NCBI GenBank assembly: GCA_009760855.2
Contig: WPIO01000076.1
Coordinates: forward strand, 1,705,501-1,767,500
Origin: Cristatella mucedo
Lineage: Eukaryota; Bryozoa; Phylactolaemata; Cristatellidae
Length of the DNA stretch: 62,000 nt
Reading direction: 5' to 3'
The translations under genes were made by a program, and so were the position numbers. Below are positions 48,601 through 59,889 of this stretch, piece after piece. Position 1 is the stretch's first letter. The number at the start of each line of letters is the position of its first letter. The notes beneath the pieces are model-generated. The model was not told the DNA's origin, searched no databases, and saw only the letters and a list, made by a program, of their open reading frames with translations.

Positions 48601-50758
48601 CATGTAGCGCTATACCTCATTTGCATGCCTTCCAATACCTCTTTTTTAGGTGCCGTGATACACCATCTCGTTTTCTTTACAGGGTTTGGTTCGATGCTGC
48701 GTACAATTGGTGCCCAAATAGAGAAGACAACAAATCGAGAGGCTTGTCGAGATCTTAGTGGTCGTCGCATGAGAGACATCAATAATGAGAAAAAGTACTT
48801 TTACTTAAGGTGGCTTTACTGTATTGTCGTTATTTGCATGCACACTATCTCGCCAAGCTGAGTGCTCTTTCTGTGTGCTAGATTGCAGGACTGGGTTGCT
48901 AAGAAGGCTGACCGTGAGAGAGAGCGCGAGGAGCAACGCCAGCAAAGGATGGAGCGCAGGCAGCAGGTTCCGAAGCACGTCTTCGACGACCCCAAGTACG
49001 TTCAGCAAAAGAGCAAGGTGATCGAGAACCTCGACGATGCTGTACAACAGGGTAGATTGCGTGTGCAGCGCTTGTCCGTTTGATAACTCGCCAGCATATC
49101 AGTAGGTTATGCATTTCTGCCGTCGAAGCCTGGGCGTGTACATCTTGTGGTGATGCCATCTTGTGTGCCGTCTGCCTGCTGATGTAGCTTGCATTAGCTA
49201 ATAAAAAGTGTTTTTGAGGCGTCTTTCTCCTAAATCTGTAGGTTTAAAGAGGACCCTGGTCGATGGCGGCCGTGAAGAGCCCGCGATTGTAGCCAAGAAA
49301 CCAAAAGCGCCTGCTGCAGCGGCATCCTCGTCGGCTGCTTCGTCGTCCAAGGGCACCGCTACAGAATGGTTAGAGGAGCTTTGCGAGACTGCTCCGCTTT
49401 CATTCCTCTGGTCGCAAGCTTCGTGCTAGCTGCTGATAATACATGAGCGGCACAGTTTATCAGCTTCCTGAGGCTTAACGACAGTAGGACGAACCTAATA
49501 GCCTTAGGCAAGCCTGGTGTCACCCTGTAGTTCGAAGACCTTAACCTCAAGACTGGCTCTTCTCCTATCAATCCATCGACGTCTGTCTGTCGTATCAGGC
49601 ATGCCTTTCCATAGCGACTTGTCATTGGATGAGCACATTGCCTCCACTGTCAAGTCGCCCCCTTTTCAGCCGAGCATTGCCAAAAACAAAGGCCTTCTTA
49701 GACAAGAATACAACAGCCAAGCTAGTTTGTGGATTTGTGACATGGCATCTGGCTTGCTGTGATTCCTATTATGCTGGACTTGTGCTTGTGCTTGCCTTGA
49801 TCGACTCATGCAAGTCTCAGCAGCTCGTCAGCTCTGTCGTCGGTGACATAGCAGTCACGTTGCATCACTTCTGTCTTACCTTTGCTGGTGCGCCATTGAG
49901 CATTGAATCGATTGCAAGATCCCCTCTCTGGCTCACATATTGGCCTCCACCAGCCCGACCTGTCCGACCTCGTTGCTTCTCCAGTGGAGTGCTCTGGCCC
50001 GCCACCACCTGCTCCGCTCCTGGGTCGTTCTGCCAGGCGTCTTGCCAGGCGTCTTGCTTTTAAATGGATATCTTTGCGGTTGTACTGCATCCAGGTCGCA
50101 ATCACCGAATGTCTTGCTCTCGCTTCCGGCATCCTTTGCCGCTTACACTGGCCAACCGTCATTTAAGTCTCAGCTAAAAATGCATCTGTTAGACTCTTGC
50201 TTTCCCTTTGCCACAGGGCGAATTGTCTTTTTTGGTTCCTGTGTTTCGTGATGGTCTGAGCACGATACACATGTGCCTTTGCGTGCCTCTAAGCAAGATT
50301 CCTTGCGTGTCATTGACACTTGATAATTGCTTCTTTGCCGATTTGTTGAAATGGGCCTGGATAAAGATTTAGAATGTGTAAACTGATTCTACAGCCTCAT
50401 TCGCATAGCAGCAGAAGGCCTTGCTGCCTTTCACCATCCCCTGCAGCATGCAATAAAAGATTGCCCACTGCAGGCGTCTAACCCACGAACTAGTTTGTGG
50501 AGAGCAAGCATCTCACTCCTTGCCTAGGTTCTCTTCTTAGGGTGCTGTACAAAGGACTTATTACTGTTATCATTGTCGTTGATTGGTTATCGATTGAGTG
50601 ATAAGACTTGTTGGCAGGAAGTGACGGCAAGACGACTAGATAGATGCTGCCAAGCAGGTTGTGGGAGAGCCGTGACTGAAGAAGCAGAGAGGTCGGGTTG
50701 GTAGGCCGGTCTAAGTGAGTTATTCGGCCTGTGAGCCAGGCTGAGGATATAGGGAGCC

Positions 50759-50791
<33 letters not shown>

Positions 50792-52822
50792 TGAGATATA
50801 GTGCAGCTGAGACAGAAGCGGTATGCTGTGGCTGCTGTGCTATGGACAACAGACCACACGAGCTGCTGAATTGTTCACCAGTTGCAGACAATTAAGGGCA
50901 CTGTCTAAGAATCCGGAAGAACCGGAGTTGCAGTATTCTAGATTCGATATATTTAAAACACTTTTAGTTTGCTGTCTCACCATAATCTGAGCGGGTTCTG
51001 ATTTCAGCAATATTTCTTAGCTGAAAATAGGCCTACTTGACTGTGGAGGAAATTGATCATGCAATGGCAAATCGTTATGGAACAGCATGCCCCTATTACG
51101 GGCGCACCTAATCAATATAGTGATTGTAGATAAGCCAGTTTTGAGGATGAGGTCTCCTAGCTTTAGAGTAACACTAGGCGTGTGCCTATAGCCATAAGGT
51201 TGATGTTATCATCGATAAGCTTTGAAGAAGGTAATGGCCATCCAAATGCCAATAATTGCCGATGCAGGCTTCTTGGAAATTTATTGTATCTATCTGTAAC
51301 TCCACTATGCCACAAGGACTAAGTGGAAATGTTACGAGAGACGAGTTTTCAATTTCGAACTCAAAGCCTACGCGGCTTTTGGTGTGCATTTATGTTAAAC
51401 TCATCAGTTTGCAGCAGATGTTAAGCCTAGAAAGAGATTGGGTTCTCCGAGGGCACTCTATAAAGTGCCTTATTATTATTATTATGGGGCAATGCTTAGA
51501 TCGGTCAAAAGATCGGCAGAGCTATGTTGAAATGAAAACCGTGATTATGTTTGCCAAAGACATCAGTCAAAGGGAGTATAAATAGTGGAGATATTGGAAC
51601 CAAGCCCTGAGGTACCTCATACTTTAAATTCTCCTCAGACGACCGACAGTCGTGTACATCTACACTAGAGTGTCTCTCCCTGTGGTAGTGCTTAACTTCG
51701 TTTTGCACCGCACCAGTGTTATCTAGGCATGTTGAGGGATGCTCCAACATGATCTGATAGTCATTACTGTCAAATACTGGTGAGAGATTTAGAAGAACTG
51801 GTGAAAAGGGCCCTATCCCTATCTTCATTTTTTTCAGAAGTTCAGTGTTAATCAGAAGCAGAGCAGTTTCTGTTGAATGGTAAGGTCTAAATTGCGATTG
51901 AACTTTGGTAGCAATATATAATGAACTAGTGTAATCAAATGCATTATTATTATTATTAAGTGTCCTGGATAAAAATGGCAATATGTTGCTTACTTGATTT
52001 GTGAACTCGTCGGTGCCGGTAATGTTATGTTAAATATGTTCCTGTTACCATTGCATGTTGATTCCCCAAGCCTGCTGATTGCATATTGATTCCCCAAGCA
52101 TAATGGTTTTCCCGTGGGCATTGATTGTCATGCTTTGTCTAGATGTGCTCATAATCTCTGGGCTTATAGTGTCGTTTCGAAGCTGGACTGCAATACTTTC
52201 TTGATGCAGCATCTGCCAATGGGTGGCTTCTGCAAACAATTTTTTTTGCATTTGGTTATGCCTATGGTTTCAGAAATTACTGCATGCATTCTCAGACCGG
52301 CTGATATGAGTCCGACCTGTTGATAATAATGGGTTTCCCTATTTCTTCGTTCTAGGGTGGGAGATTTTGACGAGTGCAGCTCTAGTGACACCGACTCAAG
52401 CAGCGATGAGCCGTGTTGCAGCAGTCAGCTGTTGGTTGGCTCCACCACGCCTCACGCTTTACCCAGTGATGACAGCGTGGGTCATTCCATGATGCCGGAA
52501 ACCCCTGCTGCCGCTAGCTCCAGCTGTCGGGATTCCGCTCATGAACACACTGCACCGCCGGCAGCCATTGGCAGCAGCGGTAGTGATTCGCGTGGCTCTC
52601 AGCAGGGCCTCACCGATGGCAGTCCTGCTTTGGAAGCAGCGATTGTCAGGGAGGGCAGTACCGAAGCAACACTGGACAGTCAGAGGTATGTGCTGCTGCT
52701 GCAGCAACTGCGGAGCTGCTGAGGCAGGCTAGCTGGCTAGCCGCAAGTGGCCAGGTTTCGTCGACATGAGTTTACTTGTCGACCTGAGTAGGCCATAGTC
52801 TGTGCTCTCTATATGTTATATA

Positions 52823-52881
<59 letters not shown>

Positions 52882-55800
52882 CATGTGTGGGGGCTGCAGT
52901 CCACACTCTGTTTGCTTCGTTAAGGAGCCCAAAGTGGGGTGGTGGGGCTTATGAGCACGTGTCACCTTTGCTGGAAGAGCTAGGATGGTTGCCGGTTGAG
53001 CAAAGGATACGGAGCAAAGTTCTTACGCTGACCCACAAGGCCCGCCACGGCTTGGCTCCTTCATACCTAGCTGAACTGCTACATCAGTTTCAGCCTGTTC
53101 GCGCCCTCAGGTCCTGTGTGGACAATAAATTAGCTGTCCCATTCCTCCACTTAAAGACAGTTGGCGACAGAAGCTTTAGTTCTGCAGGTCCTAGACTGTG
53201 GAACTCGCTTCCACAATTCTTACGCAACGACATCTAATCTCCAACTGCCGACTATGGCACATCTTTTTCAGCGGTCCTGAACTGCTACTTCTATGCTACT
53301 CACTACCTCAACTGCTCTCCTAACTCTGCTATGCTTCCCACTTTCTCTTTGTTGCGTGAGACGAAGTCTGTTGGCTACCGAATGCGTACCGAAAGCTGCT
53401 TAGGCTGTGAGTGCGCTATACAAAACTCTCCTGTGTAACGCCCACGTGGTCTTTATGACTTTGTGGAGTTACTGACGGAGATATATACATACATAGACAC
53501 ACAAAAGTACAGCAGTAACCTGCAATTGCTGTCATGCTAAACCTGCCCTTGGCTTTCAAGAAATGAAAGGTGTGTCGAGCTCTGAGCTGCAAGTAATCGC
53601 ATCTGTCCGTGTGTGCTTGCATGGTTGCATGTGTGTGCGCCTGTGAGAACATGTCTGTATGTATCTGTGTGTATGCACATGCATTATCGGATGCATATGA
53701 ATGTGGAACCATGTGATAAAGATACACTGATGACTACATCGTCAAGTCGATAAGAGCTAGCGTTTTTCACAAATTTCGAAAATGTACTGATCTTTTAGTA
53801 GCCCGTCCCTCCTATCAACAAGATTTTCGTGTTGAAAAGATAATGCGGCCTCGGAGTATAGAGTGGTATCCCATGATTGGTGGCCAGTGCCAGAAGCCGG
53901 GTTGACATGGGTTTTTGTGCAGCGTCCTCTTTCATTGCTGGCAGGCTGTTAGTGGAGTGTCGTTGTTACTTTCACGAGCTAAATTGCTGGGAACCTATAT
54001 TGCATTCATAGCATGTGGAAACTCGTTGACATGTTAACTTCCACTTGCCCACACAAGTTGGCCGAATGGGCGATTGAATTTGCACCAGATATCAATTCGA
54101 CTGGCTACTTGCCAACTGCTGCCTGGCAAGCTCACAGCCCTTGTGATTGTTGACTTAGAGAGACTGATGACGTAATGACCCATGAGTCATCGTATGTATC
54201 ACTATATATCACTCAGGGCATCAAGTGAGGATGAGAAGTTTTGTTGGTCTCCTCATTACACTCGTTTGATTGCTGAAAGTGGACATGCCCGAAGTGACAG
54301 CTGGATTTGCGTAACTCTGCCAGTGGGAGTGCCAGTGGGGCATGGGACAAATACAACGGAAGGCCGTGTCTTTAGCATGCGACCCTCAGAGTCACGCGAG
54401 TGTGGTGAAAGCTGTCAATGGACACGGGTGTCATGCTGGCATGCGAGAACAATCTGCCTGCCCCATTTTGTGCAGCTACAACGTGATCACAGCAGGAGGG
54501 CTAGTGAAGGACCAGCACCGAAGCAAAAACGTGTTCATGATCTACCAGGCGGGAAGTATAGTTACATTGCCATGCCACGAACAAATGAGATCTTATTAGG
54601 CTGTAAGCCAGCGGTTCTCAACCTGTGGGTCGCGACCCTTTCACAGGGGTCGCTTTAGACCACCGGAAAGCATTTCCACATTTCGCACACCATAGTTGTA
54701 TGGTTGGGAATCGCCTCAACATGAGGAGCTGAATTAAAGGGTCGCAGCATGAGGAAGATTGAGAATCACTGCTGTATGCAATGAAGAAACTACTAATGAT
54801 TTAGTAGATCGTGCATGCTGAAGGGATGCTGTATGTACGAACAGCTGCCTTTAATATGTTTGCAACTGGTTTCTTCGGAATGCTCTTTCTGCTGCTGTGG
54901 GTTGCTGCATGGGCTCTTTCTGCTGCTGTGGGTTGCTGCATGTATAGCCCGTGCTGCTACTGTCTTTTTTAATCTGAGTCTGCTGCGAGGAGCCTTTTCT
55001 GTTGTTTTTTGTGCATTCGTTGAGGTCGATTGCTTTTCGCTTTTTCTCCATAAGCTTGAGTAAGCGCATAGCACCGGCTGATCCAGCAGCCTCGTGTCAG
55101 CAGCCTTCTGCAGAAGAGCCTGGGGGCTTTCACTTGCAAGGGGCAATATAATATTGCACGCCCCAAGACTCGAATTCACGCTCCTTGGATGGGCACCTAC
55201 CTCTGGGTTAAGACCCATCTGAACTCTGTGATGGTAAGACTTAGTTTGACCAGCATTTCCCTAATTTAAGCAGAATATAATAATAATAGCTTATTCAGCA
55301 GTCTTTAGAGCACTAAATCTCTTTCCAGTCACCTTATTTATGTTTCTAAAATACTAGCTGATTTAATAGCCTCGTTTTGTAAATCGGTAGAACAGCCTTA
55401 AAGACTATTACCACCGCTTGCAGCCGCAATTACGGATTGCCCACTGCAGGATTTGAACCCACGATCTCGGAGCCAGGTCGTGAAAAGCAACTGTCTTACC
55501 TAGTGGGCCATCACGGCTCAACAAGGGAAACAAGTAAATAAAATTACTGATATAATGCATAGCATCAGTACTCATAAGGACGGACCCAGCAAAGGCTGTG
55601 AAGAAAGTGTGTTTTTAGCATTTTTTAAGTGTCGTCAAGTTTGGGGATTTTGTGACATCAGTCGACAGTGAGTTCCAGACTTTGGAAGCATGCTAACTAA
55701 AAGTACAAGTCAGAAGTGTTGTTAGTTCGATGCCTAGTGTGATTGGCAAGGAGTTCGAATACGTAAGCTGAAGAAAGAAAATAACAGAACATAATGTATC

Positions 55801-58800
55801 TCTCTCTCTGTAACTCCACATAGCCACAAAGACTTCTGAGGTGGGTGATACACAGGAGAGTTTTCTATTGCTTGCAAAGCTGCACTCAAATGCACTGTAT
55901 TGCACTCAAAGCCTAAGTGGCTTTTGGTATGCATGCTGGAGCCAACAGACTTCATCTCATGCAACAAAGAGAAAGTGAGATGCATATACGTGTCATTAGG
56001 GCAATTGAGGTAGTGAGTAGTGTAGGCTCGTGACGGCTGGAAAGGATATGCCACAGTCGGCACGAGGAGAGAAGATTTCGTTTCGTAAGAATTGAGTTGC
56101 CAAACGTTGATGTCGATCCACTGCTTGATGAGAAGCCAGTGCAAAATGGTAAAGCAGGGTGTATGTGCTGTGGCAACTGGGACTTTCCCAACAGAGAGGC
56201 TTAGCTGAGCCAACTGTAAGCAGCTCATTGAAGCACACTCTGGATGACATTCCAGTTGTGAGTCAGACAAGTCGAACGAGATGTCACACATGCATGGACT
56301 GAGTTGGATTAGGTATCCCTGTAGGCCCTGGTTCTTTGCTATTTTACATAGCTGGCTTCTTTTGCCTGGGCAGACTTAATTGTGGGGCTGATGTGGTCGT
56401 CCTTTGAAAGGTCACTGTAGGCAGGTCACCTTGATTTCTTTTAGATGCTCCAGAAAATATTCTGGTAGGCCCTTTTTTTAGGATTAGGTTTTCCAATTTA
56501 GAAGTAAACCTAGGTTTACCCATAACTGGTGAGTTGCCTCTATCGGTATTCAATGTGATTCAGGGTTTGCTGCGAGCCAGCTATGAATATCAGCAGGGTA
56601 GTTACGGGAGTTCGACGTGCTGCAAGGCTGAGTTGGATCAAAGCGCTCAAACAGCTGTGTTTCATCTACAGAGAAATAAAAGCCTAGATTGCCCTGAGCC
56701 ATTACGTCGGCGTTGTTTACGACCATGCTGTAAACGGTAACACTGTACATGTAGGCTGTAAGCAAGCAAGAGGAACACAACATTGCCAAAACGACCTTTA
56801 CTTTTGCAAACAAGAGCATCTTCTTGCTTGGAGGAGGTGGAATTGGGAAGGTCAAAGGACACTGAGCATTGCTTTGCAAGGAAACTGAGCCCATGCCAAG
56901 GTTAAGCATTGGGGAGATAACCAACAGTCAAAGATTGAGCAGGGTACATTCGTCAAGAGGAAGAGTATAAAATGTGAAAAGGATTGGATCAAGCACAAGC
57001 CCCAGGGTGTCCTGTACATTAGTGGCTTCTTGGATTACTGTTGCTTGTTGATATCTATGCTCTGGAGTCTTCCACTAAAGTAGGACTTTACCCATAGCAT
57101 AACAGGCCAATGGTCTGCTGCGTCGCTCCTTCGATGCATCGATTTTTTAGGGCATCTTGAATCTGCGGCCAGCCTTGAACATAACTGCTGTCGACTGTGC
57201 TTCTATTAAAACCGGACGTTGTAAATGGCTGCTCTGGCATTGGGCCATCTGAGACAAAGGAGGATGAGGTCACTGCTAGATTCCCGTGTGCAGAAATGCA
57301 CGATAGTAGCAGTGGCGGAGCTGCTTTGGCCCCCATGCAGTTTGGTACGATTAATGCAGCAAATCGCACTGCCCATGACCTGCTGATCATAGATAATACC
57401 CCTTCATGTTAGCAGTCTTAGGGAAGCAGTCCTGGCCTGCTGTTTGTAGGTCGGCTTAGACGGTGCCAATGAGGTGCACACAATGTATTCATGCTGCCAT
57501 CAGGGCATTGTACATACCAGACCCAATTGGTTCATGTCACGTGACAGAGCATGCCCCTAGTACGAGGGCCGTGAGTCTGAGCATGGCTCTGACTGGTTCT
57601 GGATAAAAAAAAAAAAAAAGTGCATTGGCCCTTGGCCTCTATCAGGTTTCACCTCAAGTGCAAGAGATAAGTAAGGACGTCACAGGTTGTGGAGCGGCCG
57701 AGAAGAATAAGCTTTCGCGTCATAAGCCCCCTTTGCTTTACCGGTGGCCATTACGGCGCCACCTCGTGCTGCCCAGGCATGTCTGCCTGGCACTGTGGGA
57801 GTTTAGTAACGGTTAGGATAGTTGGTTGTGGGATGTTAGTTGCCTTCCAGCAAGGGTGAGGCTGAAGAACTTCGGCTCAGCATGACAGGTCGATCTCAGC
57901 TAAACAGCAGAGCCATATTTAACGGCCGCAGCTATTTGATATCTCTTACTGTTAACGGTAAGATCCTGTGCCTGCTTGCATGGGTGTGGTTAGCAAGGCC
58001 TTAGTCTAAAGGGTAAGATGCCTGATGACTTAACGACTCGGGTCGGGGTTTCGACTCCTGCTCCAAGAAGTAATGATTCAGCAAGCAGGTGATAGCTGCT
58101 AAGACTCTTCTGCCGCAATTTGAATGAGACAGTTATATCGGCTATCCATTACTGAATAATCAATAGACAACTGCTGCTTGGACTGACTTATTTTAAGGTG
58201 AAGACTAGTAGTCCCGAGTCTGGCTGTTGGGCAGCTATTGTCGCTTGTTATTTGCAAATGATGAGCTAGCCGTGCATTGCTGATTCATGTAGAACTTGAT
58301 TTTATTTGCCCGTTAAGTAGTTCTTCTTCGTACGCTTTATCAAAACCATTAACTTGCTCAGTTAGCAAGCTGCTAGGTCATGCAGCAAGCAGCAGCTGCT
58401 TGTGCGCATTGGTAGCCTAATGGTTTCCATCGCTCGACCTTAGAGAAGAAATGAAGACCAATGCAGACGACTTGAGTTCTGGTATGAAATCGGAAGACTC
58501 GGTGCCCAAGTCGCATAGCGCTGACGAGGATAAAGGAAGCTCGGGTGTCGACGGTTGCTCGGGGACATCGGCACAGGACCACATCGTGGATAGATCTGCT
58601 GCCACTGCCGGCGAACGGGTAAGGTTCTAGCTGTCCGCGCCACCGAAGTAACGGAAGATTCGCCGATGCCACAGCTTCCGCATGCCGAGCTGAATCGCTG
58701 CCTGAACCTCGCCTGACTTTTTTAGATCACGCAGAGCACTCTTGGGTCGGTCGAAGAGGCGCTGGCTGCTTCTGAATCGCCTGAGCAGCTTGAGAAGTTC

Positions 58801-58974
58801 GGTCTGGATGAGCTGAAGTCGGCCTTAATGACGCGCGGCATGAAGTGTGGTGGTACGCTGCAGGAGCGCGCACGTAGGCTGTTCAGCGTCAAGGGACTAG
58901 CTCCTTCTGAGATTGACCCCAAGCTTCGTGCCGGACCGCCAGCAGCCACGCAGAAAAAGGCGACCCGAAAGTAG
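42508..58974 (+). CDS. SDE2: SDE2 (ubiquitin-fold, splicing and genome-stability factor), complete, eight coding exons
   Basis: Exons: 42508-42609, 48145-48259, 48683-48794, 48882-49051, 49242-49368, 52356-52685, 58444-58618, 58726-58974. All seven junctions keep phase, giving 459 aa; human SDE2, as I recall, is 451. Residues 1-70 form the ubiquitin-like fold ending in the processing motif GGKGG (69-73). GFGSML and [14 protein letters not shown] (Sde2 core) and a Glu/Arg-rich helical stretch with KHVFDDPKY follow. Next come KKPKAP (basic, NLS-like), an acidic Ser/Asp cluster ([14 protein letters not shown]), and a C-terminal SAP-like domain ([19 protein letters not shown], about 404-422). In yeast and human the ubiquitin-like part is cleaved after GG; SDE2 acts in nuclear pre-mRNA splicing and replication-fork protection. 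The first exon has low similarity and is assigned by phase, length and TVKDL-like pattern. Confidence 0.93.
48145..48259 (+). CDS. SDE2: SDE2 exon 2
   Basis: The acceptor is CTTTTCTAG and the donor G-gtacgt. It encodes the second half of the ubiquitin-like fold through VGGKG; the split codon with exon 3 gives the final glycine. Confidence 0.92.
48683..48794 (+). CDS. SDE2: SDE2 exon 3
   Basis: The acceptor is TTTTCTTTACAG and the donor gtactt. It encodes [15 protein letters not shown] and the highly conserved [15 protein letters not shown]. Confidence 0.95.
48882..49051 (+). CDS. SDE2: SDE2 exon 4
   Basis: The acceptor is GTGTGCTAG and the donor G-gtagat. It encodes [16 protein letters not shown] and [14 protein letters not shown], a charged helical region. 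Confidence 0.93.
49242..49368 (+). CDS. SDE2: SDE2 exon 5
   Basis: The acceptor is TAAATCTGTAG and the donor gttaga. It encodes [15 protein letters not shown] and an Ala/Ser run ending GTATEW; the Trp codon is split with exon 6. Confidence 0.9.
49595..50330 (+). mobile_element. LINE family A fragment in SDE2 intron 5
   Basis: The post-RT and C-terminal parts ([18 protein letters not shown] and a region near 49840) with frameshifts, followed by 3' sequence. Same orientation as SDE2. Confidence 0.75.
50385..50545 (-). mobile_element. tRNA-derived SINE, family 2, in SDE2 intron 5
   Basis: 'GATTGCCCACTGCAGG', then 'TCTAACCCACGAACTAG' (reverse B box) and 'GCATCTCACTCCTTGCCTAGG' in order match the copy at 55440-55520, followed by a tail-like segment. 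Orientation is the reverse of SDE2. Confidence 0.6.
50757..50786. repeat. (TA)n microsatellite
   Basis: About 14 AT units in SDE2 intron 5. Confidence 0.9.
50885..51990 (-). mobile_element. LINE fragments, reverse, with inserted tails, in SDE2 intron 5
   Basis: A post-RT segment (50885-51250), a reversed family B tail (51285-51395), a forward A/SINE tail ending in (ATT)n (51400-51487) and an RT segment in reverse (51590-51960, with [21 protein letters not shown]) form a mosaic. Confidence 0.75.
52356..52685 (+). CDS. SDE2: SDE2 exon 6
   Basis: The acceptor is CTTCGTTCTAG and the donor gtatgt. It opens with [18 protein letters not shown], an acidic serine cluster typical of SDE2 proteins. 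A long Ser/Ala/Pro low-complexity stretch follows and ends in DSQR. Confidence 0.85.
52806..52880. repeat. (TA)n microsatellite in SDE2 intron 6
   Basis: Roughly 35 TA units with a few interruptions. Confidence 0.95.
52960..53490 (+). mobile_element. LINE family B, C-terminus and 3' tail, in SDE2 intron 6
   Basis: An open segment encodes [37 protein letters not shown] and a terminal [13 protein letters not shown]. After the stop come CCGAAAGCTGCTTAGGC, GCGCTATACAAAACTC and GGAGTTACTGACGGAGATA. This is the best-preserved family B copy and serves as reference. Confidence 0.88.
54609..54771. mobile_element. SPIN-like hAT miniature element (non-autonomous DNA transposon)
   Basis: The 163-base element begins CAGCGGTTCTCAACCT and ends with the inverted counterpart (CAGTGATTCTCAATCT on the minus strand, 13 of 16 matching). 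It is flanked by near-perfect 8-base duplications, CTGTAAGC (54601-54608) and CTGTATGC (54772-54779). Internal words GTGGGTCGCGACCC, TTTCACAGGGGTCGC, CAACATGAGGA and TTAAAGGGTCGC are those I know from SPIN/URR1-type hAT elements of tetrapods and a few invertebrates. No transposase is present; mobilisation needed one in trans. Confidence 0.9.
54882..54941. repeat. 31-base tandem duplication
   Basis: A unit starting GCTCTTTCTGCTGCTGTGGG and ending TTGCTGCAT occurs twice at 31-base period, almost identical. Confidence 0.9.
55272..55521 (-). mobile_element. tRNA-derived SINE, family 2
   Basis: On the minus strand the head reads GTTGAGCCGTGATGGCCCAC, then TAGGTAAGAC, and after a spacer the B-box-like GTGGGTTCAAATCCTGC. 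The distal part continues to a tail near 55272. This is the clearest family 2 copy. Confidence 0.8.
55540..57065 (-). mobile_element. LINE family A, reverse, with nested family B tail, in SDE2 intron 6
   Basis: In minus order, RT-proximal sequence (57065-56850) leads through post-RT parts and a C-terminal region near 56200-55950 to the 3' UTR near 55540. A reversed family B tail interrupts it at about 55795-55935. Frames are broken throughout. Confidence 0.75.
57605..57619. repeat. A15 homopolymer
   Basis: An A-run following 'GACTGGTTCTGGAT' may mark the 3' end of an unidentified retrocopy. Confidence 0.8.
57990..58140 (+). mobile_element. tRNA-like SINE or tRNA pseudogene
   Basis: TTAGTCTAAAGGGTAAGATG (A-box context) and GTCGGGGTTTCGACTCCTGC (B-box context) are spaced about 33 bases apart as in tRNA genes. 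No cloverleaf with paired acceptor stem was found, so it is not called a functional tRNA. Confidence 0.6.
58444..58618 (+). CDS. SDE2: SDE2 exon 7
   Basis: It starts with one base completing the split Arg codon after exon 6 and ends at a gtaagg donor. It encodes a hydrophilic Ser/Asp-rich linker ([15 protein letters not shown]). Assigned by phase, since linker similarity is low. An extra small exon in the 5.8 kb intron 6 cannot be excluded. Confidence 0.75.
58726..58974 (+). CDS. SDE2: SDE2 exon 8 (SAP-like C-terminus and stop)
   Basis: The acceptor is CTTTTTTAG. It encodes the domain [19 protein letters not shown], then [13 protein letters not shown], closely resembling the C-terminal end of vertebrate SDE2. 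The stop TAG is at 58972-58974. Confidence 0.95.
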   Translation: MTQSTLGSVEEALAASESPEQLEKFGLDELKSALMTRGMKCGGTLQERARRLFSVKGLAPSEIDPKLRAGPPAATQKKATRK

Positions 58975-59083
58975 ATAAAAAAGACTTGGTCGGCAAAAGT
59001 AATGCAGAGGTCAGCTAGCAGCCATGTGTTTAGTGTAGCTTCTTGTGATGGCAGACACTTGCAAGCATACTGTGAGAACTAGT

Positions 59084-59089
59084 AATAAA
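59084..59089 (+). terminator. SDE2 polyadenylation signal
   Basis: AATAAA lies 110 bases after the SDE2 stop codon, the first canonical signal downstream. Confidence 0.75.
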
Positions 59090-59889
59090 GGTGTATTGGG
59101 ATGCATGCATCGTGCCGATTTAACTAGCTGATCTGTGTTGTTGTAGTGGAGGCTCAGCAGATTTTTCCTATGCCTCTCCTCAGTCGATACGAGCTAACTA
59201 GCCAACTGCGTGCTCTTACCTGCGGCTAGCATTCCTGCAGACTGCCGACATAAAAACCACCTCCCACTTAACCACCTGATAAAACCACAGCTTTCGGTCC
59301 TTTACAGGACGAGACAGATGTTTCATTGGAGAAGTAAACCTTTACATGAACTTTGTGCTAGGTGCTTCAAAAATATTGCTGGTTATCAGAAGTTGCAGAA
59401 CTGGAGACGTTACGTGTGCGGCTCATAGTGAGATAATAACTTAGTGCAGGTCGGTTTTACTGCACAAGCAACGCGAGCAAAACTGAAATGCCTCACTATA
59501 TGACCACCATAAGCAAAAATTATTGTTAGAAGTGAACAGTGTGGAACCAACAATTCAAGTTAGCACCTTATGACGCCGTAGCCTAGCGGGCCTGAAAACA
59601 TCAGTTTAAGTTACAGAGCCGTAAGAAATACTTGTTTGGCCAGATAATTGTAGCTTTCAAGAGTAAACGTTTTGTGAATTGACGGGACAATTTTGTGCAT
59701 TGGTCGGGTAATTGATTCTTTTTATAGGGTATCTTTCAAAAGGCAAACATGTTAGAAATTCAATCCGAAGTTGTGATGACATTCAGATAAAAGGTAAGCA
59801 ATAAAAGGATAATCAGAGCTATATCTAACCTGGAAGTAAATCAGAAGCAACATATTTACAAATAATACATTTACACATTGATCTGTGTA

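Noticed and set aside
57990-58070. Functional tRNA gene
   Set aside because: A and B box-like words are present, but I could not pair an acceptor stem or define an anticodon loop.
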